Positions 14,599 through 22,543 of a stretch of 64,000 nt of DNA are shown here, one piece after another (position 1 is the stretch's first letter; each line of letters starts with the position of its first letter). Origin of the DNA: Alphaproteobacteria bacterium (GTDB lineage: Bacteria; Pseudomonadota; Alphaproteobacteria; Caulobacterales; Maricaulaceae). The notes beneath the pieces are model-generated. The model did not search any database. It was given only the letters and a program-made list of their open reading frames with translations, and was not told where the DNA came from. The stretch spans positions 186,001-250,000 of the forward strand of contig JANSXV010000003.1 in the NCBI GenBank assembly GCA_024742735.1. Direction: 5' to 3'. The position numbers and the translations under genes are program-made.

Positions 14599-15648
14599 TC
14601 ACGCCCGGGGCGGCGGCTCGGTCGCAAAGGGTTCGTCCCCGCTCGCAGCGTCGGCCGGCCGCGCATGGCGGCGCGAACGGTGCTCATCGAGGGCTTCTTC
14701 AACCTCTTCAGAGAAAAGATCGTCGATATCATGCTTCAGCTGGATCGCCAGGCGGCGGGTGTTGGCATGGCTGCGCCCGTCCTGCTTGGTGTCCGGCAGC
14801 GGGATCGGCTCGCCGTCCTCGTCGAACGCGTCCTGGGGACGTGAGGTGGGCAGTTGCTTGAGCACGGCGGCGAGATGGGCCGAGGCGTTCACCAGCTTGC
14901 GGTGCGCCGCGCCATAGCCGATCAGGCGGTCATCAAAAGTCGCGCCCTTGAAGGCCGCGATGATCGCAAACGTCAGGCCCAGGATGAACAGCAGCAGGGC
15001 TTCCAGCGTCTCGAACGCGCGGAATTCCAGCGCCCGGGTCACCGGCGCCAGAATCTCGCCGGTCGATTCAACCCCGCCCAGCGCCAGCGTCGCCGCATTC
15101 AGCTCCAGCAAGTCGCGATAATGGGCCGCCGACCAGTTCAGAAAGACGATGAAGAGCGCCGCAAGCGGCGTGAACACGCAGGCCGCCGCGAACGAAGCCG
15201 GACGGTGCGGGTTCTGCAGCATGCGCAGGCCCAGGAAGCCGATCACGAAGAAGGAGGCCACGACGTTCGTGCCGGCGACCGTGATCGCCTGGATCCAGCC
15301 GCCCAGAAGGCCGAGGTCGGAGCCCTTGGAGAAGAAGTAGGCGTTCGCCAGACCTTCAAACAGCACCAGCCCGGCGAGAATCGAGAAGGTCATGATGTGG
15401 CTGTCGGGATAGCTGGGAGGCCGCCGGATCGGCGCCACGCCGGTGGCCTCGCCGAAGCGGCTGCCGCGCGTATCCTTGAAATTGATGTAGCCGATGAAGG
15501 CCGACGCAGCCCGCTGATAGGCGTAGGTCAAACGATCGGAGATCGCTTGGGTCTTCTGATCAACCTTGTCGTCCACCACGTCCGCCCCCCGCAGAAAATC
15601 GCGGTTATACTGACGCGGGCGCGCCCGGCTTTGAAGTCTGTCGTCCAT
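14599..15648 (-). CDS. Four-helix membrane protein of unknown function, partner of the VWA-like gene
   Basis: A 349-residue protein. About 80 hydrophilic residues are followed by four predicted transmembrane helices (about 86-106, 120-142, 151-171 and 213-234). A cytoplasmic tail of roughly 115 residues follows, with a charged, possibly coiled segment (about 297-330) and a Pro/Ala-rich end. FEGLANAYFF and KGSDLGLLGGW in helices 1-2 are distinctive. No catalytic motif is seen. It starts at ATG 15648 and is first in a two-gene unit with the membrane-anchored VWA-like protein. The upstream 200 bases separate it from a divergent amidase gene, so both may be controlled from that gap. Confidence 0.65.
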   Translation of the reverse strand: MDDRLQSRARPRQYNRDFLRGADVVDDKVDQKTQAISDRLTYAYQRAASAFIGYINFKDTRGSRFGEATGVAPIRRPPSYPDSHIMTFSILAGLVLFEGLANAYFFSKGSDLGLLGGWIQAITVAGTNVVASFFVIGFLGLRMLQNPHRPASFAAACVFTPLAALFIVFLNWSAAHYRDLLELNAATLALGGVESTGEILAPVTRALEFRAFETLEALLLFILGLTFAIIAAFKGATFDDRLIGYGAAHRKLVNASAHLAAVLKQLPTSRPQDAFDEDGEPIPLPDTKQDGRSHANTRRLAIQLKHDIDDLFSEEVEEALDEHRSRRHARPADAASGDEPFATEPPPRA

Positions 15649-15781
15649 GGCGGGCCCCCTTGTGTTGCGTATGCCCCGCAGTTAACCGACCTTAACCTTT
15701 AAGCCGAAGTTTGGCGAAATTGCGGTTACCGCCCTGTTTTCCCGGCCGCTGCGCCGACCTAGTCTGGCGCACAGACCATTC

Positions 15782-15795
15782 ACGTTCATGAACGT
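15782..15795. promoter_or_regulatory. 14-bp perfect palindrome upstream of the amidase gene, possible operator
   Basis: Bases 15782-15788 are the reverse complement of 15789-15795 (half-site ACGTTCA). It ends 49 bases before the amidase start and sits in the divergent gap with the membrane-protein pair. A perfect palindrome of this length at that position is compatible with a dimeric repressor site. No regulator gene is adjacent. Confidence 0.4.
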
Positions 15796-15844
15796 TAACC
15801 AGGCCGCGCCTGAACGCGCGCTGAACGTCCTTGAGGGGAGACCC

Positions 15845-17581
15845 ATGACCGGTTCCAGCAATAATCCGTCCGGCGCCACGCGCCGCGCCGCGCTTGGCCT
15901 GATCGCGGCGGCCGGCGCCGCGGGCGTCGGTGCAGCCGCCTCTGCGCAACAGGGCCGCCCGGCGCTCACGGCTGACACGGTCGCCAGCGCCGAAGACATG
16001 TTCGGGGTGCGTTACACCCAGGCTGAACGCGAGCAGATGTTGAACGGCCTTGAGGGCTGGATCAGCCGCGCTGAAGCCTTGCGCGCCATGGAGAAGCCGA
16101 ACAGCCTGGCGCCGGCCCTCACCTTCGACCCGCGCCTTCCCGGCAAGACTTACCCCACGCCCGAGCCGGGCGTTCGCGGTCTGCCGTCCAGCGCGGGCCC
16201 GCTCCCGACAAGCCCGGCGGACATCGCCTACGCCCCGGTCTGGAAACAGGCCGCCTGGATGGACGCCGGACAGATCAGCTCAGCCGAGCTGACCGAGATC
16301 TATCTGGCGCGCATCGGAACCTACGCCGGACAGCTGGAGTGCTTCGTCACCGTCACTGCCGGCCGCGCCCGGGCCGAAGCCCGCGCCCGCGACGAGGAGC
16401 GCGCAAACGGGCGGGTTCGCGGTCCGCTCCATGGCGTGCCCTACACGCTCAAGGACATCATAGACGTCGCAGACCTGCCGGCGACCTGGGGCGCGACCGT
16501 GTACGCGGACCGGGTGGCGGTCGAAACCGCAGTGGTCGCGAAACGTCTAGAGGACGCCGGTGCGGTGCTGCTGGGCAAAACCACGTCAGGCGCGATCGCC
16601 TATGGCGACATCTGGCATGATGGCGTGACCCGCAATCCGTTCAATCCCAACGAAGGCAGTTCGGGCTCGTCCGCAGGGCCGGCCTCGTCGACGGCGGCTG
16701 CGCTGTGCGCCTTCTCCATCGGCACCGAGACGCTGGGCTCCATCGTGTCGCCGTCCCACCGGTGCGGGACGACCGGACTTCGACCCACCTTCGGACGCGT
16801 GCCGCGCACCGGAGCCATGGCGCTGTGCTGGTCGCTGGACAAGATCGGACCCATCGTGCGCTCCACGCTCGACGCCGCGCTGGTCCTGGCGGCCATGAAC
16901 GGGGCCGAGGCCGGCGACGCGTCCAGCTTCGACGCGCCCTTCGGCGCCGATTTCAGCCGCGATCTGACAGGCCTTCGCCTGGGCTACAACCCGGCCTGGT
17001 TCGAGCAGGGCGCTGATCCGGATCGCGCTGCGCTGGAGGCGGCCCGTTCACTCGGCGTGGAGCTGGTCGAGTTCGACGTCGATGACGAACCCTGGGGCGC
17101 CCTGCTCATGCAGCTGGAGGCCGAGGCCGCTGCGGCCTTCGAGCATCTCACGCTGGAGGACCTGGACGACCGGCTGCGCTGGCAGGACGACGCGGCCTGG
17201 CCCAACACCTTCCGCCGCGCCCGCTTCATCAGCGGGGTCGATCTGGTCAACGCCGACCGTCTGCGGCGCAAGGCGATGACCATGATGGATCAGCGTTTTG
17301 AAAACCTCGACGCGATCATCGGACCGAATTTCGCCGGGGCCATGCTTCTGATCACCAACTATACCGGCCATCCCCAACTGGCCTTCCGGTCCGGTTTCAC
17401 CGATCAGCCGACCCGCACGATTTTCGGCCAGCCGGCCGATGACAGCGCCGCCACCTTCTCCGTACCCTACGCCACCAGCCTGTGGGCGCCCTTGCTGCGC
17501 GAGGACACGGCGCTTGCGCTGGGCGCCGCCATCGAACAGCGTCTGGGCGTCGCCGACAGGCGTCCTCAGCAATTCTCGTAA
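15845..17581 (+). CDS. Tat-exported amidase (amidase signature family)
   Basis: A 578-residue protein from ATG 15845 (GGGGAGA upstream); an earlier ATG at 15788 overlaps the palindrome and is less likely. Residues 1-35 contain a twin-arginine signal (TRRAALGLIAAAGAAG). The amidase fold follows: catalytic Lys in TLKDIID, the Gly/Ser-rich GSSGSSAG with the cis-Ser, and the nucleophilic Ser in TETLGSIV. The insert from about 70 to 125 between the signal and the core is longer than in cytoplasmic amidases. It hydrolyses C-N amide bonds; the substrate is unknown. A GST gene follows after 12 bases, so the two are co-transcribed. Confidence 0.9.
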   Translation: MTGSSNNPSGATRRAALGLIAAAGAAGVGAAASAQQGRPALTADTVASAEDMFGVRYTQAEREQMLNGLEGWISRAEALRAMEKPNSLAPALTFDPRLPGKTYPTPEPGVRGLPSSAGPLPTSPADIAYAPVWKQAAWMDAGQISSAELTEIYLARIGTYAGQLECFVTVTAGRARAEARARDEERANGRVRGPLHGVPYTLKDIIDVADLPATWGATVYADRVAVETAVVAKRLEDAGAVLLGKTTSGAIAYGDIWHDGVTRNPFNPNEGSSGSSAGPASSTAAALCAFSIGTETLGSIVSPSHRCGTTGLRPTFGRVPRTGAMALCWSLDKIGPIVRSTLDAALVLAAMNGAEAGDASSFDAPFGADFSRDLTGLRLGYNPAWFEQGADPDRAALEAARSLGVELVEFDVDDEPWGALLMQLEAEAAAAFEHLTLEDLDDRLRWQDDAAWPNTFRRARFISGVDLVNADRLRRKAMTMMDQRFENLDAIIGPNFAGAMLLITNYTGHPQLAFRSGFTDQPTRTIFGQPADDSAATFSVPYATSLWAPLLREDTALALGAAIEQRLGVADRRPQQFS

Positions 17582-17593
17582 AGGCCTCAGCTG

Positions 17594-18226
17594 ATGTTCA
17601 AATTCTACGACTGCTCGACCGCCCCCAGCCCCCGGCGCGCCCGCATGGTCATCGCGGAGAAGCGCGTCGATGTGGAGACGGTCGAGGTCGATTTGCGCGC
17701 CGGCGAACACTTTTCGCCGGACTTCCAGGCGATCAATCCGCGCTGCACGGTCCCCGTCCTGGTCAGCGAAGAAGGCGAGGCGCTGTGCGACAACGCCTCG
17801 ATCGTGCGCTATCTTGAAGCGCTCTACCCCGATCCGCCGCTGCTGGGGACCACGCCGCTGGATCAGGCGCGTACGGCGGAATGGATATGGCGGGTGGAGA
17901 GCGAGGGCCTGATGGCGGTCATGGAGGTGCTGCGCAACACCTCCAAGGCCATGAAGGACCGCGCCCTGCCCGGCCCGGATCCGGTGCCGCAGATCCCGGA
18001 GCTCGCCGAGCGCGGCCGGGTGCGCGGGGAACGCTTCTTCAAGGTGATGAATGACCGGCTGAAAGACACGCCCTGGCTCGCCGGGGAGACGTTCAGCTTT
18101 GCAGACATCTCCGCCTTCGTCTTCGTGGAGTTCGCCGCCTGGGTGAAGCTCCAGCCCGGCGAGGAGCTGGAAGCGCTGGCGAGCTGGCGCGAGGCGTGCG
18201 CCGCGCGGCCGAGCGGGAAGGTTTAG
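17594..18226 (+). CDS. Glutathione S-transferase family protein
   Basis: A 210-residue GST. The thioredoxin-fold N-terminal domain (about 1-80) has SPRRARMVIAEK, the cis-Pro in CTVPVLV and the glutathione-binding ALCDNASIVRYLE. An all-helical C-terminal domain has the N-capping-type FADIS-F motif near residue 175. The usual catalytic Ser/Tyr is near Ser10/Ser12. It conjugates or reduces small electrophiles with glutathione. It lies 12 bases after the amidase gene. A double-hairpin repeat follows the stop and may end the transcript. Confidence 0.9.
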   Translation: MFKFYDCSTAPSPRRARMVIAEKRVDVETVEVDLRAGEHFSPDFQAINPRCTVPVLVSEEGEALCDNASIVRYLEALYPDPPLLGTTPLDQARTAEWIWRVESEGLMAVMEVLRNTSKAMKDRALPGPDPVPQIPELAERGRVRGERFFKVMNDRLKDTPWLAGETFSFADISAFVFVEFAAWVKLQPGEELEALASWREACAARPSGKV

Positions 18227-18250
18227 GGCGCCCGTTCGCATAGGGCGGCG

Positions 18251-18366
18251 CCCAACCCCTCACCCCGGCCCTCTCCCCTTCACAAGGGGAGAGGGGGAAG
18301 CTGGCCTCTTCCTTTGAAGCCCCCTCTCCCCCTTGGACAAGGGGGAGAGGGTAAGGGTGAGGGGGA
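18251..18366. repeat. Double-hairpin intergenic repeat, copy 1
   Basis: Outer arms at 18257-18266 and 18355-18365 (CCCCTCACCC and GGGTGAGGGG) enclose two perfect hairpins: CCCTCTCCCCTT paired with AAGGGGAGAGGG (18269-18295), and a second built on CCCTCTCCCCCTTG (18322-18351). The whole element recurs in reverse orientation at 48379-48489 with nearly identical ends and a divergent centre. It lies between the GST and the SBF transporter genes and may act as a terminator or mRNA stabiliser. Confidence 0.85.
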
Positions 18367-18462
18367 TTGATGCCCCCTCGACACCCGAGCCCAACCCCTT
18401 CACTCTCGACCCAGACAGGGACCGCCGCACGCAGCCGGTGACGCCGCCAAGGGAGGGCCGCC

Positions 18463-19395
18463 ATGGACGTCGCCGCGCTGGATGGGGTGCGCATCGATCT
18501 CGCGCCGGGCGCGCAGATCCTGATGCCGGCCTCGCTGGCGATCATCATGATGTCGGTGGCGCTGAATCTTCACCTGAAGGATTTCGCGATCATCAAGCGC
18601 CAGCCGGTCCAGTTCCTCGGCGCGGCGCTGACCCAGGTGCTCGGCCTGCCCGCCCTGACCCTGGCGCTGATCCATCTGATCAATCCCATCCCGTCCATCG
18701 CCCTGGGCATGATCGTGGTGGCCTGCTGCCCGGGCGGCAATGTCTCCAACTTCCTGACCCATCTGGCCAAAGGCGACACGGCGTTCTCGGTCTCGCTCAC
18801 CGCCACGTCGAGTCTGGCGGCAGCACTGCTGACGCCGATCTCCATCCTGTTCTGGACCAGCCTATACGCCCCCGCCGACGCGCTGGTGGACGCCATCGAG
18901 GTGAGCCCCATTCCCTTCGTCGTTCAGACGACGCTGATCCTGGCGGTTCCCTTGGTGATCGGCATGATCCTGGCCCATCGGTTCCCAGTGACCAGCGCCC
19001 GCGTGCGCCCCGGCTTCACGCTGGCGGCGCTGGCGATCCTGATCTTTCTGGTGTTCGGGGGGCTGGCCTCGAACTGGGCGCTGTTCACCGCGACGGCTTT
19101 CTCGGTGCTGACCATCGCCATCGCGCACAACGCGCTGGGCTTTCTTCTGGGCGCTGGAATGGCCCGCGTCCTGCGCATGGGGCCGAAGCAGCGCCGCTCG
19201 GTCACGTTCGAGATCGGCATTCAGAACACCGGCCTCGCCCTGGTGATCCTGCTGGGCCAGTTCGAGGGTCTGGGCGGGGCGGCCTCCATCACCGCGCTGT
19301 GGAGCGTCTGGCACCTGTTCGCAGGGGGGATGCTGGTGACGGCCTTTCGGGTTTATGATGGCCTGAATGCGAGCGCGCCGAAGAGCGCGGAGTAA
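18463..19395 (+). CDS. Bile acid:sodium symporter family (SBF) transporter
   Basis: A 310-residue membrane protein with about nine hydrophobic helices. The family signature is visible in ACCPGGNVSNFLTHLAKGDTAFS, the substrate/Na+ site region with conserved Gly, Asn and Ser. A second conserved stretch is FEIGIQNTGLALVI near residues 243-256. In bacteria such proteins move a range of organic anions with Na+; the substrate is not evident here. It starts at ATG 18463 after GGGAGGG and ends 19 bases before the D-aminoacylase-like gene. The pairing suggests import of an N-acylated or otherwise conjugated acid that is then hydrolysed, an inference from context only. Confidence 0.9.
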   Translation: MDVAALDGVRIDLAPGAQILMPASLAIIMMSVALNLHLKDFAIIKRQPVQFLGAALTQVLGLPALTLALIHLINPIPSIALGMIVVACCPGGNVSNFLTHLAKGDTAFSVSLTATSSLAAALLTPISILFWTSLYAPADALVDAIEVSPIPFVVQTTLILAVPLVIGMILAHRFPVTSARVRPGFTLAALAILIFLVFGGLASNWALFTATAFSVLTIAIAHNALGFLLGAGMARVLRMGPKQRRSVTFEIGIQNTGLALVILLGQFEGLGGAASITALWSVWHLFAGGMLVTAFRVYDGLNASAPKSAE

Positions 19396-19414
19396 GCCTG
19401 CGGGAGGACAAGCC

Positions 19415-21199
19415 ATGGCCGACTATGATCTGAAGATCACCGGCGGAACGATTTACGATGGCGACGGCGGCGCGCCCTTCACCGGCGATATCGCCATCAG
19501 CAACGGCCGCATCGTCGCGGTCGGCGACGCGCCGGGCTCGGCGGCGGAGACCCTGGACGCCACCGGCTGCATCGTCACGCCGGGCTTCCTGGACGCGCAC
19601 ACCCATTACGACGGCCAGGCGACCTGGGATGACCGCATGGAGCCGTCCATCAAGCATGGCGTGACCACCGCCGTCATGGGCAATTGCGGCGTCGGCTTCG
19701 CCCCGGTCCGCAAGAGCGACCATGAGCGCCTGATCAAGCTGATGGAAGGCGTGGAAGACATCCCTGGCACCGCGCTCGCTGAAGGCCTCACCTGGAACTG
19801 GGAGAGCTTTCCCGACTACATGGACGCATTGGACGCCACGCCGCGCACCCTGGATATCGCCGCCATGGTCGGCCACGATCCGCTACGGGTCTTCGTCATG
19901 GACGAGCGCGCCAGCTTCGATGCTCAAGCCACCGACGAAGAGATCGCCAGGATGCGTGATCTGGTCGCCGAGGCGCTGGACGCCGGGGCCATCGGCTTCG
20001 CCACCGGACGCTCCGACCTGCACCGCACCGCCGACGGCGACTGGACCCCGGCCAGCGAAGCCACGGCCAAGGAGCTCGCCGGCATCGCCAGCGCCTTCAA
20101 GGGGCGCGATCACGGCGTCATCCAGGCCGTCAGCGATTTCGATCTGGAGCGCGATGCAGAGAAATTCCCTCAGGAATGGGCCGTCATCGAGCAGTATGTG
20201 AAGGCGGCCGGCGGGCGGCCCTTCTCCATCTCCCTCATGCAGCGCGACTTCGCGCCGGAGCAGTGGAAGAAGATCCTCGCCGGGCTGGAGAAGCTGGACT
20301 CAGAAGGCTTCACCGTGCGCGCCCAGGTGGCCCCGCGCGCCATCGGCGTTTTCCTGGGGCTGCAATGCACCTTCCATCCCTTCATGGGCTATCCCGCCTA
20401 CAAGGCCATCGCCCACCTGCCGCTGGATGAACGCGTGGCTCAGATGAAGGATCCCGCGTTCAAGGCGAAAGTGCTGGCTGAAAAATCCGACAAGCTCGCC
20501 GGTCCCGGCAGCTCGATTCCTCCAATAGCCGATCTTCTCATCGAGAATATGGAGTTCGTCGCCGAAAAGCTGTTCACCCTGTCGGAGGACCCCGACTACG
20601 AACAGCCGCCGGAAGCCTCCATCGCCGCGAAGGCCCGCGACCGGGGCGTGTCGGTGTGGGAGCAGCTTTATGACACGGTCATCGCCCGCGATGGAGCTGA
20701 GCTGATCTACCTGCCAATCTATAACTATACCGAGCTGAGCTATGAGAATGTGAAGACCATGATGGACCATCCCCTGTCCATCATGGGGCTGTCGGACGGC
20801 GGGGCCCATGTGGGCACGGTCTGCGACGCCAGCTTTCCCACCTATCTGATGAGCTACTGGACCCGCGACCGCACCCGCGGCGAGCGCATCGAATTGCCGC
20901 GCGCGGTGAAGATGCTCACCGCCGATCTGGCCGACTATCTGGGCCTTGTCGATCGTGGACGCATCAAGCCGGGCCTGAAGGCCGACCTCAACGTCATCGA
21001 CCACGCCAAACTCCGCCTCCAGCCGCCGCGCCTGGTGCAGGACCTGCCCGCCGGCGGGCAACGCCTGTTGCAGGACGCGACCGGCTACAAGGCGACCATC
21101 GTGAACGGCGAAGTCGTCGTGCGCGACGATCAGCTGACGGACGCCAGGCCGGGGCGTCTGGTGCGGGCGGGGAAGCAGATGGCCATGGCGGCGGAGTAG
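19415..21199 (+). CDS. N-acyl-D-amino-acid deacylase/D-aminoacylase-like amidohydrolase
   Basis: A 594-residue amidohydrolase-family-3 protein from ATG 19415 (GGGAGGA upstream). The N-terminal beta domain with [12 protein letters not shown] and [12 protein letters not shown] supplies the HxH metal ligands. [14 protein letters not shown] contains the Cys typical of D-aminoacylases, and [10 protein letters not shown] carries the catalytic Asp. The C-terminal [10 protein letters not shown] segment returns to the beta domain. The family removes acyl groups from N-acyl-D-amino acids; the exact substrate is unknown. It follows the SBF symporter by 19 bases and is probably co-transcribed with it. 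A dispersed repeat follows the stop. Confidence 0.9.
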   Translation: MADYDLKITGGTIYDGDGGAPFTGDIAISNGRIVAVGDAPGSAAETLDATGCIVTPGFLDAHTHYDGQATWDDRMEPSIKHGVTTAVMGNCGVGFAPVRKSDHERLIKLMEGVEDIPGTALAEGLTWNWESFPDYMDALDATPRTLDIAAMVGHDPLRVFVMDERASFDAQATDEEIARMRDLVAEALDAGAIGFATGRSDLHRTADGDWTPASEATAKELAGIASAFKGRDHGVIQAVSDFDLERDAEKFPQEWAVIEQYVKAAGGRPFSISLMQRDFAPEQWKKILAGLEKLDSEGFTVRAQVAPRAIGVFLGLQCTFHPFMGYPAYKAIAHLPLDERVAQMKDPAFKAKVLAEKSDKLAGPGSSIPPIADLLIENMEFVAEKLFTLSEDPDYEQPPEASIAAKARDRGVSVWEQLYDTVIARDGAELIYLPIYNYTELSYENVKTMMDHPLSIMGLSDGGAHVGTVCDASFPTYLMSYWTRDRTRGERIELPRAVKMLTADLADYLGLVDRGRIKPGLKADLNVIDHAKLRLQPPRLVQDLPAGGQRLLQDATGYKATIVNGEVVVRDDQLTDARPGRLVRAGKQMAMAAE

Positions 21200-21218
21200 C
21201 GTTTTCGGCGCCTCATGA

Positions 21219-21311
21219 AACCCCGGCCAAGCCCGTAGGGCGCCGAGCCGGGGCCTCCCTGCGAGCTCGCACAAAGGTCCCGGGTCTGCGCTGCGCTTGC
21301 CCGGGAATTCA
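21219..21311. repeat. Dispersed intergenic repeat, copy 2
   Basis: This shares the block order of 8490-8585: CCCGGCCAAGC, GGCGCCGAGCCGGGGCC, GCGAG, a GGTC-CCGGGTCTGCG centre and the closing CCCGGGAATTCA. Several blocks pair internally. It lies just after the D-aminoacylase-like gene and before pyrF. Confidence 0.65.
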
Positions 21312-21381
21312 AGCGAGGTTCTTGACCCCTCCCCCGAAACTGGCGCAACCAAGCTCCACCCCTCACCGCCGGAGCCGCCCC

Positions 21382-22074
21382 ATGACCCACGATCCCCGCC
21401 TGATCACCGCCCTGGACCTGCCGAGCGTGGCGGAGGCCGAGACGATGGTGGGGCGCATCGGGGCGGGGTGCGGGTTCTACAAGATCGGGCTTCAGCTTCT
21501 GCCCATCGGCGGCATGGAGCTGGCCGCGCGGCTGAAGGGCGGCGGGTATGACGTCTTCCTGGACTTCAAGCTTCACGACATCCCCGCCACCGTGGAGAAG
21601 GCGACCCGCTCCATCGCGGACGCTCGCACCGGCGATCTGCTGACCGTCCACGCCGAGCCGCCGGTGATGCGCGCGGCGGCCGAAGGCCGGAGCGGATCGA
21701 ACTTGAAGATTCTCGGCGTCACCGTGCTGACCGCCTATGACGACGCCATGCTGGCCGAGATGGGCTATGGCATGGGCGCGCGCGATTTGGTGATGCGCCG
21801 GGTCGATCAGGCGGTGGAGGCCGGGATGGACGGCGTCGTCGCCTCGCCGCTGGAAGCCGAAGCCATCCGCGCGCGCGTTCCGTCAGACTTCCTCATTGTG
21901 ACGCCGGGCGTGCGCCCGGCGGGCGCGGACGCCGGAGATCAGAAACGGATCGCCACGCCCGCCGACGCGCTAAAAAACGGCGCCAGTCATCTGGTGGTCG
22001 GACGGCCCATCACCGGCGCGCAAGATCCAGGGGCGGCGGCGGCGGCGATCAGCGCGGAGATGCGCGGCGTTTGA
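21382..22074 (+). CDS. pyrF: Orotidine 5'-phosphate decarboxylase
   Basis: A 230-residue protein. It has the PyrF signature DFKLHDIPATVEKA near residues 57-70 (catalytic Lys and Asp of the D-x-K-x-x-D motif), LDLPS at the N-terminus and the phosphate-binding VVGRPITGA near the C-terminus. It converts OMP to UMP, the last step of de novo pyrimidine synthesis, in the cytoplasm. The start at ATG 21382 fits the family N-terminus (ITALDLPS); the upstream in-frame ATG at 21322 would add 20 unrelated residues. It has no close partner gene and faces trxA convergently. Confidence 0.96.
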   Translation: MTHDPRLITALDLPSVAEAETMVGRIGAGCGFYKIGLQLLPIGGMELAARLKGGGYDVFLDFKLHDIPATVEKATRSIADARTGDLLTVHAEPPVMRAAAEGRSGSNLKILGVTVLTAYDDAMLAEMGYGMGARDLVMRRVDQAVEAGMDGVVASPLEAEAIRARVPSDFLIVTPGVRPAGADAGDQKRIATPADALKNGASHLVVGRPITGAQDPGAAAAAISAEMRGV

Positions 22075-22086
22075 CGCTTCGCCCAT

Positions 22087-22120
22087 AAGAAAACCCCGGC
22101 GCGTCACCACGCCGGGGCTC
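22087..22120 (-). terminator. Rho-independent terminator of the trxA operon
   Basis: Bases 22094-22101 pair with 22110-22117 (CCCCGGCG with CGCCGGGG). On the minus strand the stem is followed by TTTTCTT. It lies 26 bases past the trxA stop and between convergent genes, so it may also serve pyrF. Confidence 0.85.
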
Positions 22121-22145
22121 TCCAAAATCAAAAGCCGTCATCAGC

Positions 22146-22466
22146 CTAAATGGCGGAGTCGATCCATTCCTGGATGCGCGACTTGGCCATGGCGCCGACC
22201 TGCCGGCTGACTTCCTCGCCATCCTTGAACAGGACGAGCGTCGGGATGCCGCGCACGCCCAGCTTGGACGGCGTCATCGGGTTCTGGTCGATATTGACCT
22301 TGGCCACGGTCAGCTTGCCGGACTGCTCGTCGGAAATCTCTTCCAGAGCCGGACCGATCTGCTTGCACGGGCCGCACCATTCCGCCCAGAAATCCACCAG
22401 GACGGGGCCGCCGGCCTTGAGCACGTCGGCTTCGAAACTGTCGTCGGAAACCGCTTTGGTCGCCAT
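22146..22466 (-). CDS. trxA: Thioredoxin 1
   Basis: A 106-residue thioredoxin with the redox motif WCGPC at about residues 30-34, the cis-Pro in [10 protein letters not shown], and the standard length of TrxA. It reduces disulfides of cytoplasmic enzymes such as ribonucleotide reductase, being recycled by thioredoxin reductase. A GAGGAG site precedes ATG 22466. It is the last gene of the minus-strand tsaE-amgK-murU-addB-addA run, 77 bases after addA, and ends at a strong terminator. The longer gap allows its own promoter as well. Confidence 0.97.
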   Translation of the reverse strand: MATKAVSDDSFEADVLKAGGPVLVDFWAEWCGPCKQIGPALEEISDEQSGKLTVAKVNIDQNPMTPSKLGVRGIPTLVLFKDGEEVSRQVGAMAKSRIQEWIDSAI

Positions 22467-22543
22467 GGACGTCGCTCCTCATCATATGCGCGAAAATCGC
22501 GTCTTCACTTGAACCGCAGACCTAAGAAGGCGCGCCGCTCCGG

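Noticed and set aside
15682-15695. TTAACCGACCTTAA as a CtrA box
   Set aside because: The spacing between the TTAA half-sites is six bases, one short of the required seven.
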